Shown here: piece after piece, positions 35,275-44,878 of the stretch | Numbering within the stretch: the first letter of the stretch is position 1 | Layout of the letters: every line of letters starts with the position of its first letter | From: Lachnospiraceae bacterium | GTDB lineage: Bacteria > Bacillota_A > Clostridia > Lachnospirales > Lachnospiraceae | Direction: 5' to 3' | DNA: 64,000 nt | Assembly: GCA_021770615.1 (NCBI GenBank) | Contig: JAETQR010000004.1 | Location: forward strand, 83,521 to 147,520 | The notes under the pieces: generated by a model | The model's database searches: none | What the model was told of the DNA's origin: nothing | Seen by the model: only the letters and a program-made list of their open reading frames with translations | Program-made: the position numbers and the translations under genes

Positions 35275-36492
35275 TTATCGTTCAGTTGTTGTGAGTTTTC
35301 CATCTTCTATGTACACAACAGTTGAAACCTCATGTTCTGCCGCATATTTTTTATACACATCCAGTGAAGTGTCCGCATCTTTACGCATAAGAAGTACCTT
35401 TCGTCCTTCATCACGGTAGCGGTTTCCCGTATGGATCGCTGTCTCTCTGTCCGCCGAGCGGTACAGGACAAGTACTCCGTTTTGTTCGGTCGGTATCGAC
35501 ACGTTCTGTCTCTGAAGAGCATTCATAAGCTGATCTAAAACGATAGCAAGCCCTACCGCGGGAGCCTTCTTCCCAAACTGTTCGATCAGGCTGTCATACC
35601 GTCCTCCGGTCACGATCGCCTCACCGGTTCCATATGTATAGGCCTTAAAAATAATCCCGGTATAATATTCATAATGGCTGAGCATGCTCAGATCGAACGT
35701 GACACTTTCCTCCAGGCCGTAAATCGCAAGGATCTCATAAACCCGCTCCAGCCGTTCCAGTGCCTCCAGTGCGTCAGCGTGATGTACATTTTCCTTTGCA
35801 TACGCAAGCGTCTCAATCCCGCCAAACAGATCCGGGAGACGGACAAGAAGTTCTTTTAACTCAGTGGAAAGGGAACTGTTTTTCATCATTTCCTCCACGC
35901 CAAATATATTTTTATTGGCAAGTAGTTTTTTATACTCTGAAATCTCCTCCGGATCAAATCCGGTCTCTTCCATCAGTCCTTTTATAAATCCTGCATGTCC
36001 GACGTCGATCTTAAATTCCTTCAGCCCGGATTTTGCCAGACATTCTACGGTGAGAGCGATCATCTCTGCATCCGCATCCGAACTGGAATCATTCATAAGT
36101 TCCGCTCCGATCTGGGAAATTTCTGAAAGCTTTCCCTGATAACCTCTGCGGTGGATAAATGTGCTGCCGGAATAAGACAGGCGGATCGGCATATCCTCTC
36201 TCGAATAATATTTAGCGACACACCGTGCGATCGATGGCGTGATATCCGGTCTCAGAACGAGCGTATTGTTATACTGGTCAAAAAACTTAAACATTTCCTT
36301 TGACTCTACGGTACCGCGCTCCCTGTTAAAAATATCAAAAAACTCATACGTCGGCGTCTGGATGTCCTGAAACCCATACAACTTCATGATCTTATGGATA
36401 TCGGCCTCAATTTTTCCACGTTTTTCACATTCCAGGCCATAGATATCTCTCACTCCCTCCGGAGTAAAGAGTAAATTCTGTTCATAATCCAT
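35275..36492 (-). CDS. hisZ: ATP phosphoribosyltransferase regulatory subunit
   Basis: 405 residues resembling a histidyl-tRNA synthetase catalytic core without the anticodon domain function: LFTPEGVRDIYGLE, TPTYEFFDIF, LRPDITPSIARCVAKYY, YYTGIIFKAYTYGTGEAIVTGGRYDSL. HisRS catalytic motifs are present only in part. It pairs with short HisG. Located 26 bases after ilvA and 32 bases before hisG, consistent with one transcript. Confidence 0.93.
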   Translation of the reverse strand: MDYEQNLLFTPEGVRDIYGLECEKRGKIEADIHKIMKLYGFQDIQTPTYEFFDIFNRERGTVESKEMFKFFDQYNNTLVLRPDITPSIARCVAKYYSREDMPIRLSYSGSTFIHRRGYQGKLSEISQIGAELMNDSSSDADAEMIALTVECLAKSGLKEFKIDVGHAGFIKGLMEETGFDPEEISEYKKLLANKNIFGVEEMMKNSSLSTELKELLVRLPDLFGGIETLAYAKENVHHADALEALERLERVYEILAIYGLEESVTFDLSMLSHYEYYTGIIFKAYTYGTGEAIVTGGRYDSLIEQFGKKAPAVGLAIVLDQLMNALQRQNVSIPTEQNGVLVLYRSADRETAIHTGNRYRDEGRKVLLMRKDADTSLDVYKKYAAEHEVSTVVYIEDGKLTTTER

Positions 36493-36518
36493 TTTATAAA
36501 ATCCTTCCGTTCATAATA

Positions 36519-37739
36519 TTAGTGATAAATTGATTTTGGCTGCTGGCTCTTTGCTTCATATCCGGCATCTTTGAGTGCCTGTATGATCTCATTTTTGTGT
36601 TCATGGCCAAATGCTTCCATCGTGATCGTAAGCTCAACAGCCGCATTCCGGTTAATGCTCACAAACTGGTTATGCTCCAGACGGATGACATTTCCCTGTG
36701 CCTTTGCGATGACATCTGCCACATGCAGAAGTTCACCCGGCCGGTCTGGCAATTCTACCGATACCGTAAAGACACGTCCCCTCTGGATAAGCCCGTGCTG
36801 TACAACAGAAGAAATTGTGATCACGTCCATATTTCCGCCGCTTAAGATCGACACGACCTTTTTCCCTTTGATGTCGAGATGCTGAAGCGCCGCTACGGTA
36901 AGCAGGCCGGAGTTTTCCACGACCATCTTATGGTTTTCCATCATATCAAGGAAATTAACGATCAGATCGTGGTCGTCAACCGTGATGATATCATCAATGT
37001 TTTTCTGGATATACGGGAAAATATTGCTCCCCGGGGTTTTCACTGCTGTACCATCTGCGATCGTGTTTACAGACGGCAGGGACACAACCTCTCCCTTTTT
37101 CAATGATTCCTGCATACAATTTGCACCGGCAGGCTCCACCCCGATCACTGTGATATTCGGATTTAAAAGCTTGGCAAGTGTCGATACGCCGCAGGCAAGT
37201 CCGCCTCCCCCGATTGGAACCAGTATGATATCCACCGTAGGCAGTTCTTTAAAAATTTCCATGGCGATCGAGCCCTGTCCGGTCGCAACCGTCTCATCGT
37301 CAAAGGGATGAACAAACGTATAGCCTTTTTCCTCTGCCAGTTTCAGGGCATGGCTGCAGGCGTCGTCGTATACATTACCATGTAAGATCACCTCTGCACC
37401 GTAGCTTTTTGTCCGGTTTACTTTGATCAGCGGTGTTGTATCCGGCATGACGATGACCGCCTTAACGCCGAATAACTTAGCCGCATAGGCAACTCCCTGC
37501 GCATGGTTTCCGGCAGACGCTGTGATCAGTCCCTTCTCTCTCTCTTCCTCCGAAAGAGTACTGATCTTATAATAGGCGCCCCTTACCTTATAGGCGCCGG
37601 TATACTGCATGTTTTCCGGTTTCAGATATACTTTGGCGCCAGTCTGCGCACTGTAATACTCGCTATAAATAAGGTTGGTCGGAAGAATGACCTCCTTTAC
37701 CCTGTCACTTGCCTCTTCAAATTTTTCCAATGTCATCAT
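36519..37739 (-). CDS. ilvA: Threonine ammonia-lyase with C-terminal ACT domain
   Basis: 406 residues. PLP fold type II: KPENMQYTGAYKVRGAYY (Schiff-base lysine in the YKVRGA segment), SAGNHAQGVAYAA and PIGGGGLACG (phosphate loop). A C-terminal ACT domain (about 325-400, FTVSVELPDRPGELLHVADVIA) indicates the medium-length form. Makes 2-oxobutyrate and ammonia from threonine for isoleucine. Located between ftsY and hisZ in an apparent long operon; its ribosome site is weak, perhaps relying on coupling to ftsY. Confidence 0.92.
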   Translation of the reverse strand: MMTLEKFEEASDRVKEVILPTNLIYSEYYSAQTGAKVYLKPENMQYTGAYKVRGAYYKISTLSEEEREKGLITASAGNHAQGVAYAAKLFGVKAVIVMPDTTPLIKVNRTKSYGAEVILHGNVYDDACSHALKLAEEKGYTFVHPFDDETVATGQGSIAMEIFKELPTVDIILVPIGGGGLACGVSTLAKLLNPNITVIGVEPAGANCMQESLKKGEVVSLPSVNTIADGTAVKTPGSNIFPYIQKNIDDIITVDDHDLIVNFLDMMENHKMVVENSGLLTVAALQHLDIKGKKVVSILSGGNMDVITISSVVQHGLIQRGRVFTVSVELPDRPGELLHVADVIAKAQGNVIRLEHNQFVSINRNAAVELTITMEAFGHEHKNEIIQALKDAGYEAKSQQPKSIYH

Positions 37740-37763
37740 TTTTCACTGTCATCTGCCTTTCTA

Positions 37764-38705
37764 TCAGGATTCCTGGGATTCTGTCATATCAAAAAGTGCA
37801 TCTACAAAAGCATCTGCATCAAATTTTTGAAGGTCGTCGATCTGTTCGCCGATTCCGATATATTTGACCGGAATCTTTAATTCAGACTGGATCGCGATCG
37901 CGATACCGCCCTTCGCCGTACCATCTAATTTTGTGAGAACGACGCCGGTAATGTCCGCCACTTCACTAAACTGCTTTGCCTGGACAAGGGCATTCTGCCC
38001 GGTCGTTCCGTCGACGACGATCAATGTCTCCAGATGAGCGTCGGAATACTCATTCTCGATGATCTTATAAATCTTATGAAGTTCTGCCATCAGGTTCTTT
38101 TTGTTGTGGAGACGTCCCGCCGTATCACATAAGAGCACATCGGTCTTTCTCGCCTTTGCCGCCGCCACTGCATCATATACGATCGCCGCCGGGTCAGCGC
38201 CCTCCTGTCCTGCGATGATATCCACGCCGGCCCGTGAAGACCACTCCCTTAACTGGTCGATCGCTCCGGCACGGAATGTGTCTGCCGCCGCCAGAAGAAC
38301 TTTTTTTCCATCGTTTTTTAATTGGCCGGCCAATTTTCCTACACTTGTAGTCTTTCCGACGCCATTTACACCGATAAAAAGAACGACGGACTTTTTATGT
38401 TCAAAATCATAGGCGTCCTCATGTACCTTCATCTGCTCTTTGATCGTATCCATAAGGATCGTCCGGCACTGCGCCGCCTCTTTTATTTTTTCTTCTTTCA
38501 CCCGGCTCTGCAGTTCTTCGATGATCCGCATGGAATTTTCCACACCGATATCCGCCATCACCAACTGCTCCTCCAGCTCCTCATAAAAATCATCATCGAT
38601 TTCTGAAAACCCGGAAAAAATAGAATTGATCCCGGAAGAAAAACTGGTGCGGGTCTTACTCAGGCCGCTTTTTAATTTGCTAAAAAAACCTTTTTTTTCA
38701 CTCAT
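37764..38705 (-). CDS. ftsY: Signal recognition particle receptor FtsY
   Basis: 313 residues. N-terminal four-helix N domain followed by the SRP GTPase: G1 FIGVNGVGKTTSVGKLA, AADTFRAGAIDQL, DTAGRLHNKKNLM, TKLDGTAKGG and GIGEQIDDLQKFD. No long acidic A domain, as usual in Firmicutes. It docks ribosome-SRP complexes to the translocon. Start codon overlaps the smc stop by 4 bases. Confidence 0.96.
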   Translation of the reverse strand: MSEKKGFFSKLKSGLSKTRTSFSSGINSIFSGFSEIDDDFYEELEEQLVMADIGVENSMRIIEELQSRVKEEKIKEAAQCRTILMDTIKEQMKVHEDAYDFEHKKSVVLFIGVNGVGKTTSVGKLAGQLKNDGKKVLLAAADTFRAGAIDQLREWSSRAGVDIIAGQEGADPAAIVYDAVAAAKARKTDVLLCDTAGRLHNKKNLMAELHKIYKIIENEYSDAHLETLIVVDGTTGQNALVQAKQFSEVADITGVVLTKLDGTAKGGIAIAIQSELKIPVKYIGIGEQIDDLQKFDADAFVDALFDMTESQES

Positions 38706-41700
38706 TTATTTTTCTGCTCCTTTTTCTTTTCTTCCTCTTTCAGCTGCTCTTCGATCAGTTTCACAGACACAAGGGTAGAAATCCCCTTTTCCTGCATCGT
38801 GATCCCGTAGAGCGCATCTGCCGCCGACATTGTTCCCTGTCTGTGGGTGATCACAATAAACTGTGTGTTTTTCGTCAGCTTGTGCAGATATTTAGCATAC
38901 CTCTTTACGTTCGAATCGTCAAGTGCCGCTTCGATCTCATCCAGAAGACAAAACGGTGAAGGTTTCAGGTTCTGTATCGCAAATAAGAGTGATATGGCAG
39001 TAAGCGCTTTTTCCCCACCGGAAAGCTGCATCATGTTCTGCAGTTTCTTGCCCGGCGGCTGTGCGATGATACGGATGCCTGCCTCTAACACATCCTCTTC
39101 TTCCACTAATTCCAACGTGCCCTTTCCGCCGCCAAACAGCTCGCGGAACACCTTATCAAATTGTATTTTGATCTGGGCAAATTTCTCATTAAACTGAAGA
39201 CGCATCTCTTCGTCCAGATCGGCGATGATCTGCTTCAGAGCCTCCTCCGATTCGATCAGATCGTCATGCTGTGTCTTTAAGAGCTCGTAGCGTTCGCTCA
39301 CACTCTTATAGTCCTCGATGGCATTGACATTGACGTCGCCAAGAGAACGTATACTGCTCTTTGTCGTATTTACAAGGCTTTTGATCCTCGTATATGTAAT
39401 ATCGGATTCGGTCACGATCTCCTTTGCATTTCGATAGGTGAGCTCATACTCGGTCCACATATAATTGATGCAGTTCTCCAAAAGTTCTTCCAGCTTTTCT
39501 TTTCTTGAACTGAGACGGAAACATTCCTTATCCAGTTCCCCGCTCTGCTCCATCATTTCATTTCTCTTATCAAAGAAATCCTTCTGCGAACTCATGAGTT
39601 CTTCTTTCTTTTTCGTGGATTCCTCAATTTCTTCTTCCAATGCGGAAATTTCCTGTCTGCACATGCCGATCCGTTTCTCGAATTCTGAAATGGCATGATT
39701 CATTTCTTCTACCTGGGAATCGGAACTGTTCTGTTCTTCCAAAAGAGCTTTGTATTCCTCTCCCAGTTCAGTCAGGCGGCTCTCTGTCTTTTCCAGATTT
39801 TCCATCAAAAAGCTGTTCTTCTGGGTGAAAGACGAAATCTCCAGACGAAGGTCAGCCAGATTTTCCTTTGTTTTGGTAAGCTTTTCTTTTGCTGCCTCCA
39901 TCTCTTCCGATGTTTTCTCCAGCGTATCCTTTGCCTCTTCATTTTCTTTCTGGCTCTCGTCCAGCTGCTCATTGATACGGGAAATCGTGTCGTTCAGGAT
40001 ATTTTTCTGGTTTTCCAGTTCTTTTCCATCATTTACGATCGCATTAAATTCCGCTTCTTTTTGTTCCTTTACGGATACGGCCTGTTCATATTTGATATTT
40101 GCCGTATTTTCTTTTAATTCCAGTTCTTTCAGAAGGTCAGCTTTTTCCTTTGCCTTCTGGTCTGCCTTAGCGGCATCCTGCTCCAGTTTGCGGATCTTAT
40201 CCCTGAGCTTGTCCATAGAAGCGCGGAGTTTTCTGGTCTCTTCCTCCAGTTTTTCTGCCTCACGCCTTCTTCCTAAAAGGTTACTGCTGTTTTTATAGGC
40301 GCCTCCGGACATAGAGCCTCCCGGATTAAAAAGTTCGCCATCCAACGTCACGATCCGCAGCGTATGTTTATATTTTCTGCCGAGAGCGATCGCATTGTCG
40401 ATCGTATCTACAAGTACAAAACGGCCGAGAAGATATTCGACCAGTCCGTCAAAGCGGCGATCTTTCTGGACAAGTTCCGACACACAGCCGATCACGCCCT
40501 TTTCTGAAAATACATCTGCTTTGATCCTTCCTGACTGGGCAGAAACTGTGGTCAACGGAAGAAATGTTGCACGTCCATACCGGTTCTTTTTCAGGAAACC
40601 GATCATTGCTTTCGCTGTCTGTTCATCCTCTGTGACGATATTTTGTATGCTCCCGCCAAGAGCTGTCTCCACAGCGGTCTCATACTTTTTATCCACATGG
40701 ATGATATCTGCCACGACGCCGACGATGCCCGGATATTCTTTCTTTTGTTCCATCACACGGCGGATGCTCTGTCCATATCCGTCATACCGCTCCGTCATAT
40801 TTTTTACAGTGGCAAGCCGGGAAGATTTCATATGGTAATCCCGCTGGGTATCTTCAACCTGTCTCTGGATTTCCTTTATCGTATTACGGCTCTCTTCTGC
40901 TTTTTTCTGGAATTCCTTTCGTTTTACATATTCCTGATCCAGTGAATCCCGGATCTCATTGAGTGCCTTCTCTTCGCGCTGCATTTCTTCTACAGCAGTA
41001 GATACTTGGCTTTTATTTGACAGAATCCTCTGGTTCAGCTCTGCTTTGCGTATGGCGTTCTGCTCCATCATGGATTCCAGTTTCTGGTGTTCAACACTGA
41101 TTTCAGACGTCCGGTTCATCGCAGACAGCATTCGGTCATTCTGTGCTGCGATTCCTTCTTCCATCTGTGCGATCGCCTCAGAGAGTGTGTCCGCTTCTTT
41201 CTGGCTTTCTGTTTCATTTTTCTGCATGGCGGCAAGCGTTTCCGAAAATTCTCTCTGGCTTGCGAGATATCCCTCTTTTTCCTTTTCGGCCTCATCGATT
41301 CCCGACTGGATACTCTCCATACGCTCTGCATAATATTCTTTTCCATGGGAAAGAGAAGCGATTTTTTCTTTGGCGATTCGGATTTCACCCTCGAGTTTCG
41401 TCATCGTCAGCCGGTCTCTGTTGCATTTTTCCTTCTTTTGTTCGAGAAGCTCATCAAATCCCCTGATCTGGCTCTCTACCCGTTCAAATTCAGATTTTGT
41501 ACTCTCCTGTTTTTTCTTAACCTCTGCCAGTTCTTCTTCCGCATTCGATATATTGGTCTTTGTCTCTGTCAATTCCTCCTGAAAACTATCGTAATCCTGA
41601 ATAAATAAACGGATCTCATAATTTTTTAATTCTTCTTTCAGACGAAGGTATTCCCTTGCCTTTTCTGACTGCTCTTCAAGCGGCCCGACCTGTTTTTCCA

Positions 41701-42292
41701 ATTCTGCGAGGATATCGTTGACCCGAAGGAGATTCTGCCCTTCTGCCTCCAAATTTTTCTCTGCCGTCGCCTTTCGTTTTTTAAATTTGACGATCCCGGC
41801 GGCTTCGTCAAAAAGTTCACGCCGCTCTTCCGGCTTTCCGCTCAGGATCTTGTCGATCTGTCCCTGTCCAATGATCGAATATCCTTCTTTTCCGATACCA
41901 GTATCAAAAAAAAGCTCCTGAACATCCTTCAGGCGGCATGTCGTCCCATTTAAAAGATACTCGCTCTCACCAGAACGGTAGACCCGCCTTGCCACCTGCA
42001 CTTCCTCATATGGTACATTCAGTTTATGGTCTTCATTCGTAATAGTAAGTGCAACATAAGCATAACTCTGCGGTTTACGGAGTTCTGTTCCTGCAAAAAT
42101 GACGTCCTGCATGCTGGATCCGCGAAGCTGTCTGGCGCTCTGTTCACCGAGCACCCATCTCACCGCATCCGCCACATTGCTTTTTCCGCTTCCATTTGGT
42201 CCGACGATCCCCGTTATGCCATTGTGAAACTCAAATACTAATTTATTTGCAAAGGATTTAAAACCATGCACTTCTATACTTTTCAGGTACAT
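38702..42292 (-). CDS. smc: Chromosome segregation protein SMC
   Basis: 1196 residues. ATG at 42292 was chosen over an in-frame TTG two codons upstream because GGAG lies at proper distance and MYLKSIEVHGFKSFANK is canonical. Walker A GPNGSGKSNV near residue 32; long coiled coils interrupted by the hinge (about 500-680, including GVVADIIHVDKKYETAVETALGG); C-terminal signature LSGGEKALTAISLLFA and Walker B FCLLDEIEAALDD. Condenses and segregates the chromosome with ScpA/ScpB. Part of rnc-smc-ftsY, a conserved Firmicute order. Confidence 0.97.
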   Translation of the reverse strand: MYLKSIEVHGFKSFANKLVFEFHNGITGIVGPNGSGKSNVADAVRWVLGEQSARQLRGSSMQDVIFAGTELRKPQSYAYVALTITNEDHKLNVPYEEVQVARRVYRSGESEYLLNGTTCRLKDVQELFFDTGIGKEGYSIIGQGQIDKILSGKPEERRELFDEAAGIVKFKKRKATAEKNLEAEGQNLLRVNDILAELEKQVGPLEEQSEKAREYLRLKEELKNYEIRLFIQDYDSFQEELTETKTNISNAEEELAEVKKKQESTKSEFERVESQIRGFDELLEQKKEKCNRDRLTMTKLEGEIRIAKEKIASLSHGKEYYAERMESIQSGIDEAEKEKEGYLASQREFSETLAAMQKNETESQKEADTLSEAIAQMEEGIAAQNDRMLSAMNRTSEISVEHQKLESMMEQNAIRKAELNQRILSNKSQVSTAVEEMQREEKALNEIRDSLDQEYVKRKEFQKKAEESRNTIKEIQRQVEDTQRDYHMKSSRLATVKNMTERYDGYGQSIRRVMEQKKEYPGIVGVVADIIHVDKKYETAVETALGGSIQNIVTEDEQTAKAMIGFLKKNRYGRATFLPLTTVSAQSGRIKADVFSEKGVIGCVSELVQKDRRFDGLVEYLLGRFVLVDTIDNAIALGRKYKHTLRIVTLDGELFNPGGSMSGGAYKNSSNLLGRRREAEKLEEETRKLRASMDKLRDKIRKLEQDAAKADQKAKEKADLLKELELKENTANIKYEQAVSVKEQKEAEFNAIVNDGKELENQKNILNDTISRINEQLDESQKENEEAKDTLEKTSEEMEAAKEKLTKTKENLADLRLEISSFTQKNSFLMENLEKTESRLTELGEEYKALLEEQNSSDSQVEEMNHAISEFEKRIGMCRQEISALEEEIEESTKKKEELMSSQKDFFDKRNEMMEQSGELDKECFRLSSRKEKLEELLENCINYMWTEYELTYRNAKEIVTESDITYTRIKSLVNTTKSSIRSLGDVNVNAIEDYKSVSERYELLKTQHDDLIESEEALKQIIADLDEEMRLQFNEKFAQIKIQFDKVFRELFGGGKGTLELVEEEDVLEAGIRIIAQPPGKKLQNMMQLSGGEKALTAISLLFAIQNLKPSPFCLLDEIEAALDDSNVKRYAKYLHKLTKNTQFIVITHRQGTMSAADALYGITMQEKGISTLVSVKLIEEQLKEEEKKKEQKNK

Positions 42293-42305
42293 AAACAAAC
42301 TCCAT

Positions 42306-42992
42306 TCATTTTTTTAATCTCAACAATGCCTCATAGGCGGCATTCTGCTCGGCAGCTTTTTTTGATTTCCCCTTCCCGGTCCCAATGATTTCATCAGCCA
42401 GACGGCAATTCACCTCAAATACCTTGGCATGATCCGGACCGGTCTCTGAAACGAGCTCATACATGATCGTATTTTCCCCACGTTCCTGGATGACTTCCTG
42501 CAGCGCTGTTTTGCTGTCGTAAAACAACTTTTTATGTTCAATATCCGAAAGAACAAATCGCCGGATAAATGACATAGCACTTTCAATTCCCCCGTCTAAA
42601 TAAATAGCTCCGATCACCGCTTCAAAGGCATCTGACAAGATCGAATCCCGTTCATTCCCTCCTGTGGAAAATTCCCCCTTGCCAAGACGGATCACCGTTC
42701 CGATTCCGATCTGTCTTGCAGAATCGGCAAGACTCCGCTCACAGACAAGACTTGCCCGCAGCTTTGTCATGTCGCCTTCCATATCCGAACCGTGCTCGTG
42801 AAAAATAAAATCACTGCTTACTAATTCTAACACCGCATCACCGAGAAACTCAAGGCGCTCATTGTTCTTTTTATATGGCCAGTGTTTCTCGTTCGCAAAC
42901 GAACTGTGTGTAAGCGCTGTCTCCAGATACCGGACATCTTTAAATTTGTATCCGATGACTGCCTGAAATTCTGATAAACCTTTCATGATCAT
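42306..42992 (-). CDS. rnc: Ribonuclease III
   Basis: 228 residues. Nuclease signature NERLEFLGDAVLELVSSDFIF with catalytic acidic residues, AFEAVIGAIYLDGG, and a C-terminal double-stranded RNA-binding domain (TALQEVIQERG ... GKGKSKKAAEQNAAYEALLRL). Cleaves structured rRNA and mRNA precursors. ATG overlaps the plsX stop by 4 bases; a second ATG two codons later is also possible. Confidence 0.96.
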   Translation of the reverse strand: MIMKGLSEFQAVIGYKFKDVRYLETALTHSSFANEKHWPYKKNNERLEFLGDAVLELVSSDFIFHEHGSDMEGDMTKLRASLVCERSLADSARQIGIGTVIRLGKGEFSTGGNERDSILSDAFEAVIGAIYLDGGIESAMSFIRRFVLSDIEHKKLFYDSKTALQEVIQERGENTIMYELVSETGPDHAKVFEVNCRLADEIIGTGKGKSKKAAEQNAAYEALLRLKK

Positions 42993-43990
42993 TCACATAT
43001 ACTTTCTTTTATTTTTTCATTAATTTTTTGCTTCTTAAAAGAGATACACTGTTTGATCGCAATTTCAATCTCTTTTGCAGAAGAATTTCCGTGGGCTTTT
43101 ACGACAAGCCCTTTCAATCCGAGAAGCGGAGCTCCCCCCTGACTACTCGTATCAAACTGTTTCTTTAACCCTTTCAGGGCCGGTTTAATGAGTAACGTAC
43201 CGATCTTTGTGCGAAGGCTTGATAAAAGTCCCTGTTTGAGGCTGTCAAACAGCGTAAGCGCCAGTCCCTCAAAAAATTTCAGTACGATGTTTCCTACAAA
43301 TGCCTCACAGACAATGACGTCGGCGGCCCCCTTTACGATCTCCCGGGATTCAATACTTCCTATATAATTGATATCGGAACATTCTTTCAATAATGGTTTT
43401 GTATCTTTTACAAGCTGGTTACCTTTCTCCTCTTCTGTTCCAATATTCAGAAGTCCGACCGTCGGATTTTTCTTTCCCATCACATTTTCAAAGTAGATCG
43501 ATCCCATTCGGGCAAACTGCACGAGATGCTCCGGTCTGGCATCCACATTGGCGCCGCAGTCGATCAACAGGGAAAAGCCTTTCGTCGTCGGTATAAATGG
43601 TGCAAGCGGCGGTCGTTTGATCCCTTTTAAACGGCCGACCACAAGCTGGCCGCCCACAAGAATCGCTCCGGTGCTGCCCGCAGATACCACAGCGTCCGCC
43701 CGGCCTTCCCTTACGAGTTTCATCGCCACTACGAGAGAAGAATCTTTTTTATCCTTGATCGCTGATGTCGGCACATCCCCCATATCGATGATCTCCGTCG
43801 CATTTACGATCTCAATCTCATTTTCATCGTATTCATATTTAGAAAGTTCCTCTTTGATCTGTGTCTCTCTCCCAACAAGGATCACCTTTATCTCATCACT
43901 TGAATTTACTGCATTGACCGCCCCTTTTACGGTCTCAGCAGGAGCGTGATCTCCGCCCATTGCGTCCAGGGCAACAATAACTTTTTCCAT
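42989..43990 (-). CDS. plsX: Phosphate acyltransferase PlsX
   Basis: 333 residues: VIVALDAMGGDHAP start, DVPTSAIKDKKDSSLVVAM, SAGSTGAILVGG, DCGANVDARPEHLVQFA and EAFVGNIVLKFFEG. Converts acyl-ACP to acyl-phosphate for phospholipid synthesis. In many Firmicutes acpP stands between plsX and rnc; here the two overlap by 4 bases and no acyl carrier gene is present. First gene of the long downstream series. Confidence 0.95.
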   Translation of the reverse strand: MEKVIVALDAMGGDHAPAETVKGAVNAVNSSDEIKVILVGRETQIKEELSKYEYDENEIEIVNATEIIDMGDVPTSAIKDKKDSSLVVAMKLVREGRADAVVSAGSTGAILVGGQLVVGRLKGIKRPPLAPFIPTTKGFSLLIDCGANVDARPEHLVQFARMGSIYFENVMGKKNPTVGLLNIGTEEEKGNQLVKDTKPLLKECSDINYIGSIESREIVKGAADVIVCEAFVGNIVLKFFEGLALTLFDSLKQGLLSSLRTKIGTLLIKPALKGLKKQFDTSSQGGAPLLGLKGLVVKAHGNSSAKEIEIAIKQCISFKKQKINEKIKESICE

Positions 43991-44035
43991 CCTTTACCTC
44001 ATTTCTGTGCATAATTTATTTTGCATTCTTATTTA

Positions 44036-44061
44036 AAGCCACCCGATCATTCGAGTGGCTT
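44036..44061 (-). terminator. Hairpin after the CheR-type gene
   Basis: AAGCCACTCGA/TCGGGTGGCTT stem with short loop right after the stop at 44069; the following minus-strand run (TTTAAAT) is weak, so termination may be partial. Confidence 0.5.
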
Positions 44062-44068
44062 ATCTAAT

Positions 44069-44848
44069 TCATAGTTTTTTATAAAAAAATGACTGAACGG
44101 ATTCCAGACCATAACGGTCTGAACCAATGATCTGTTCTGTGCTTCCCACAAAAAGAATACCATCTTTTTTTAATGATCTGACAAAGTTTTTGTATATACC
44201 GTCCTTTGCCTCTTCTGTAAAGTAGATCAGGACATTTCTGCAGACGATCAGATCTACATCAGTGGGGTAAGGATCTTTTAACAGATTGTGCTCTTTAAAG
44301 GTAATACAGTACTTGAGCGTATTGGATACCTGATATAATCCACACTCATCCTTTTCAAAAAAATCCTTAATATAACGATCCGGAAGGCCTCTGACACTTT
44401 TCTCGTTATATAATCCCTTCTTTGCTTTTGATAAAACCTCTTTGTCAAGATCGGTAGCAATGATCTCAACCTGGCTCAGGGGAACAAAATCACTAAGGAC
44501 CATCGCCAGAGTATAAGGCTCATCCCCTGTCGAACAGGCTGCACTCCATATGCGGATCTTCCTGCCTGCGAGTTTCAAAAGATGGGGAACAACATCCTTT
44601 TCCAACGTATGCCACTGTGCCGGATTCCGGTAAAATTCCGAAACATTTATTGTCAGATAAGTAATGAACCTGTCATAGATATCACTTTCTTTTTTGATCC
44701 GTTCAAAAAAATCATCGTATCCATTACAGTGATTCTTGGAAATGAAACTGTTAATCCTTCGTTTCATCTGATTCTCTTTATAAGCATTCAGATCGATCTT
44801 CGAAAGACCTAAAAACTCTTTTTTAAAATCTTCATAATTATTTAACAT
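44069..44848 (-). CDS. cheR: CheR-type protein-glutamate O-methyltransferase
   Basis: 259 residues. N-terminal CheR helical domain (FLGLSKIDLNAYKENQMKRR), FITYLTINVSEFYRNP and the SAM-binding region IWSAACSTGDEPYTLAMVL, then VDLIVCRNVLIYFT. It methylates receptor glutamates with SAM in chemotaxis. No other chemotaxis gene is in the window, so the partner receptor is unknown. Located after rpsA, 30 bases downstream of its stop... on the same strand, likely in one unit with ispH and rpsA. Confidence 0.88.
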   Translation of the reverse strand: MLNNYEDFKKEFLGLSKIDLNAYKENQMKRRINSFISKNHCNGYDDFFERIKKESDIYDRFITYLTINVSEFYRNPAQWHTLEKDVVPHLLKLAGRKIRIWSAACSTGDEPYTLAMVLSDFVPLSQVEIIATDLDKEVLSKAKKGLYNEKSVRGLPDRYIKDFFEKDECGLYQVSNTLKYCITFKEHNLLKDPYPTDVDLIVCRNVLIYFTEEAKDGIYKNFVRSLKKDGILFVGSTEQIIGSDRYGLESVQSFFYKKL

Positions 44849-44878
44849 ATATCACACCAAGGCAACCCAACAGAGAAC

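Noticed and set aside
36493..37763. T-box or histidine/isoleucine riboswitch before ilvA or hisZ
   Set aside because: Gaps are only 24-26 bases; no room for a leader structure.
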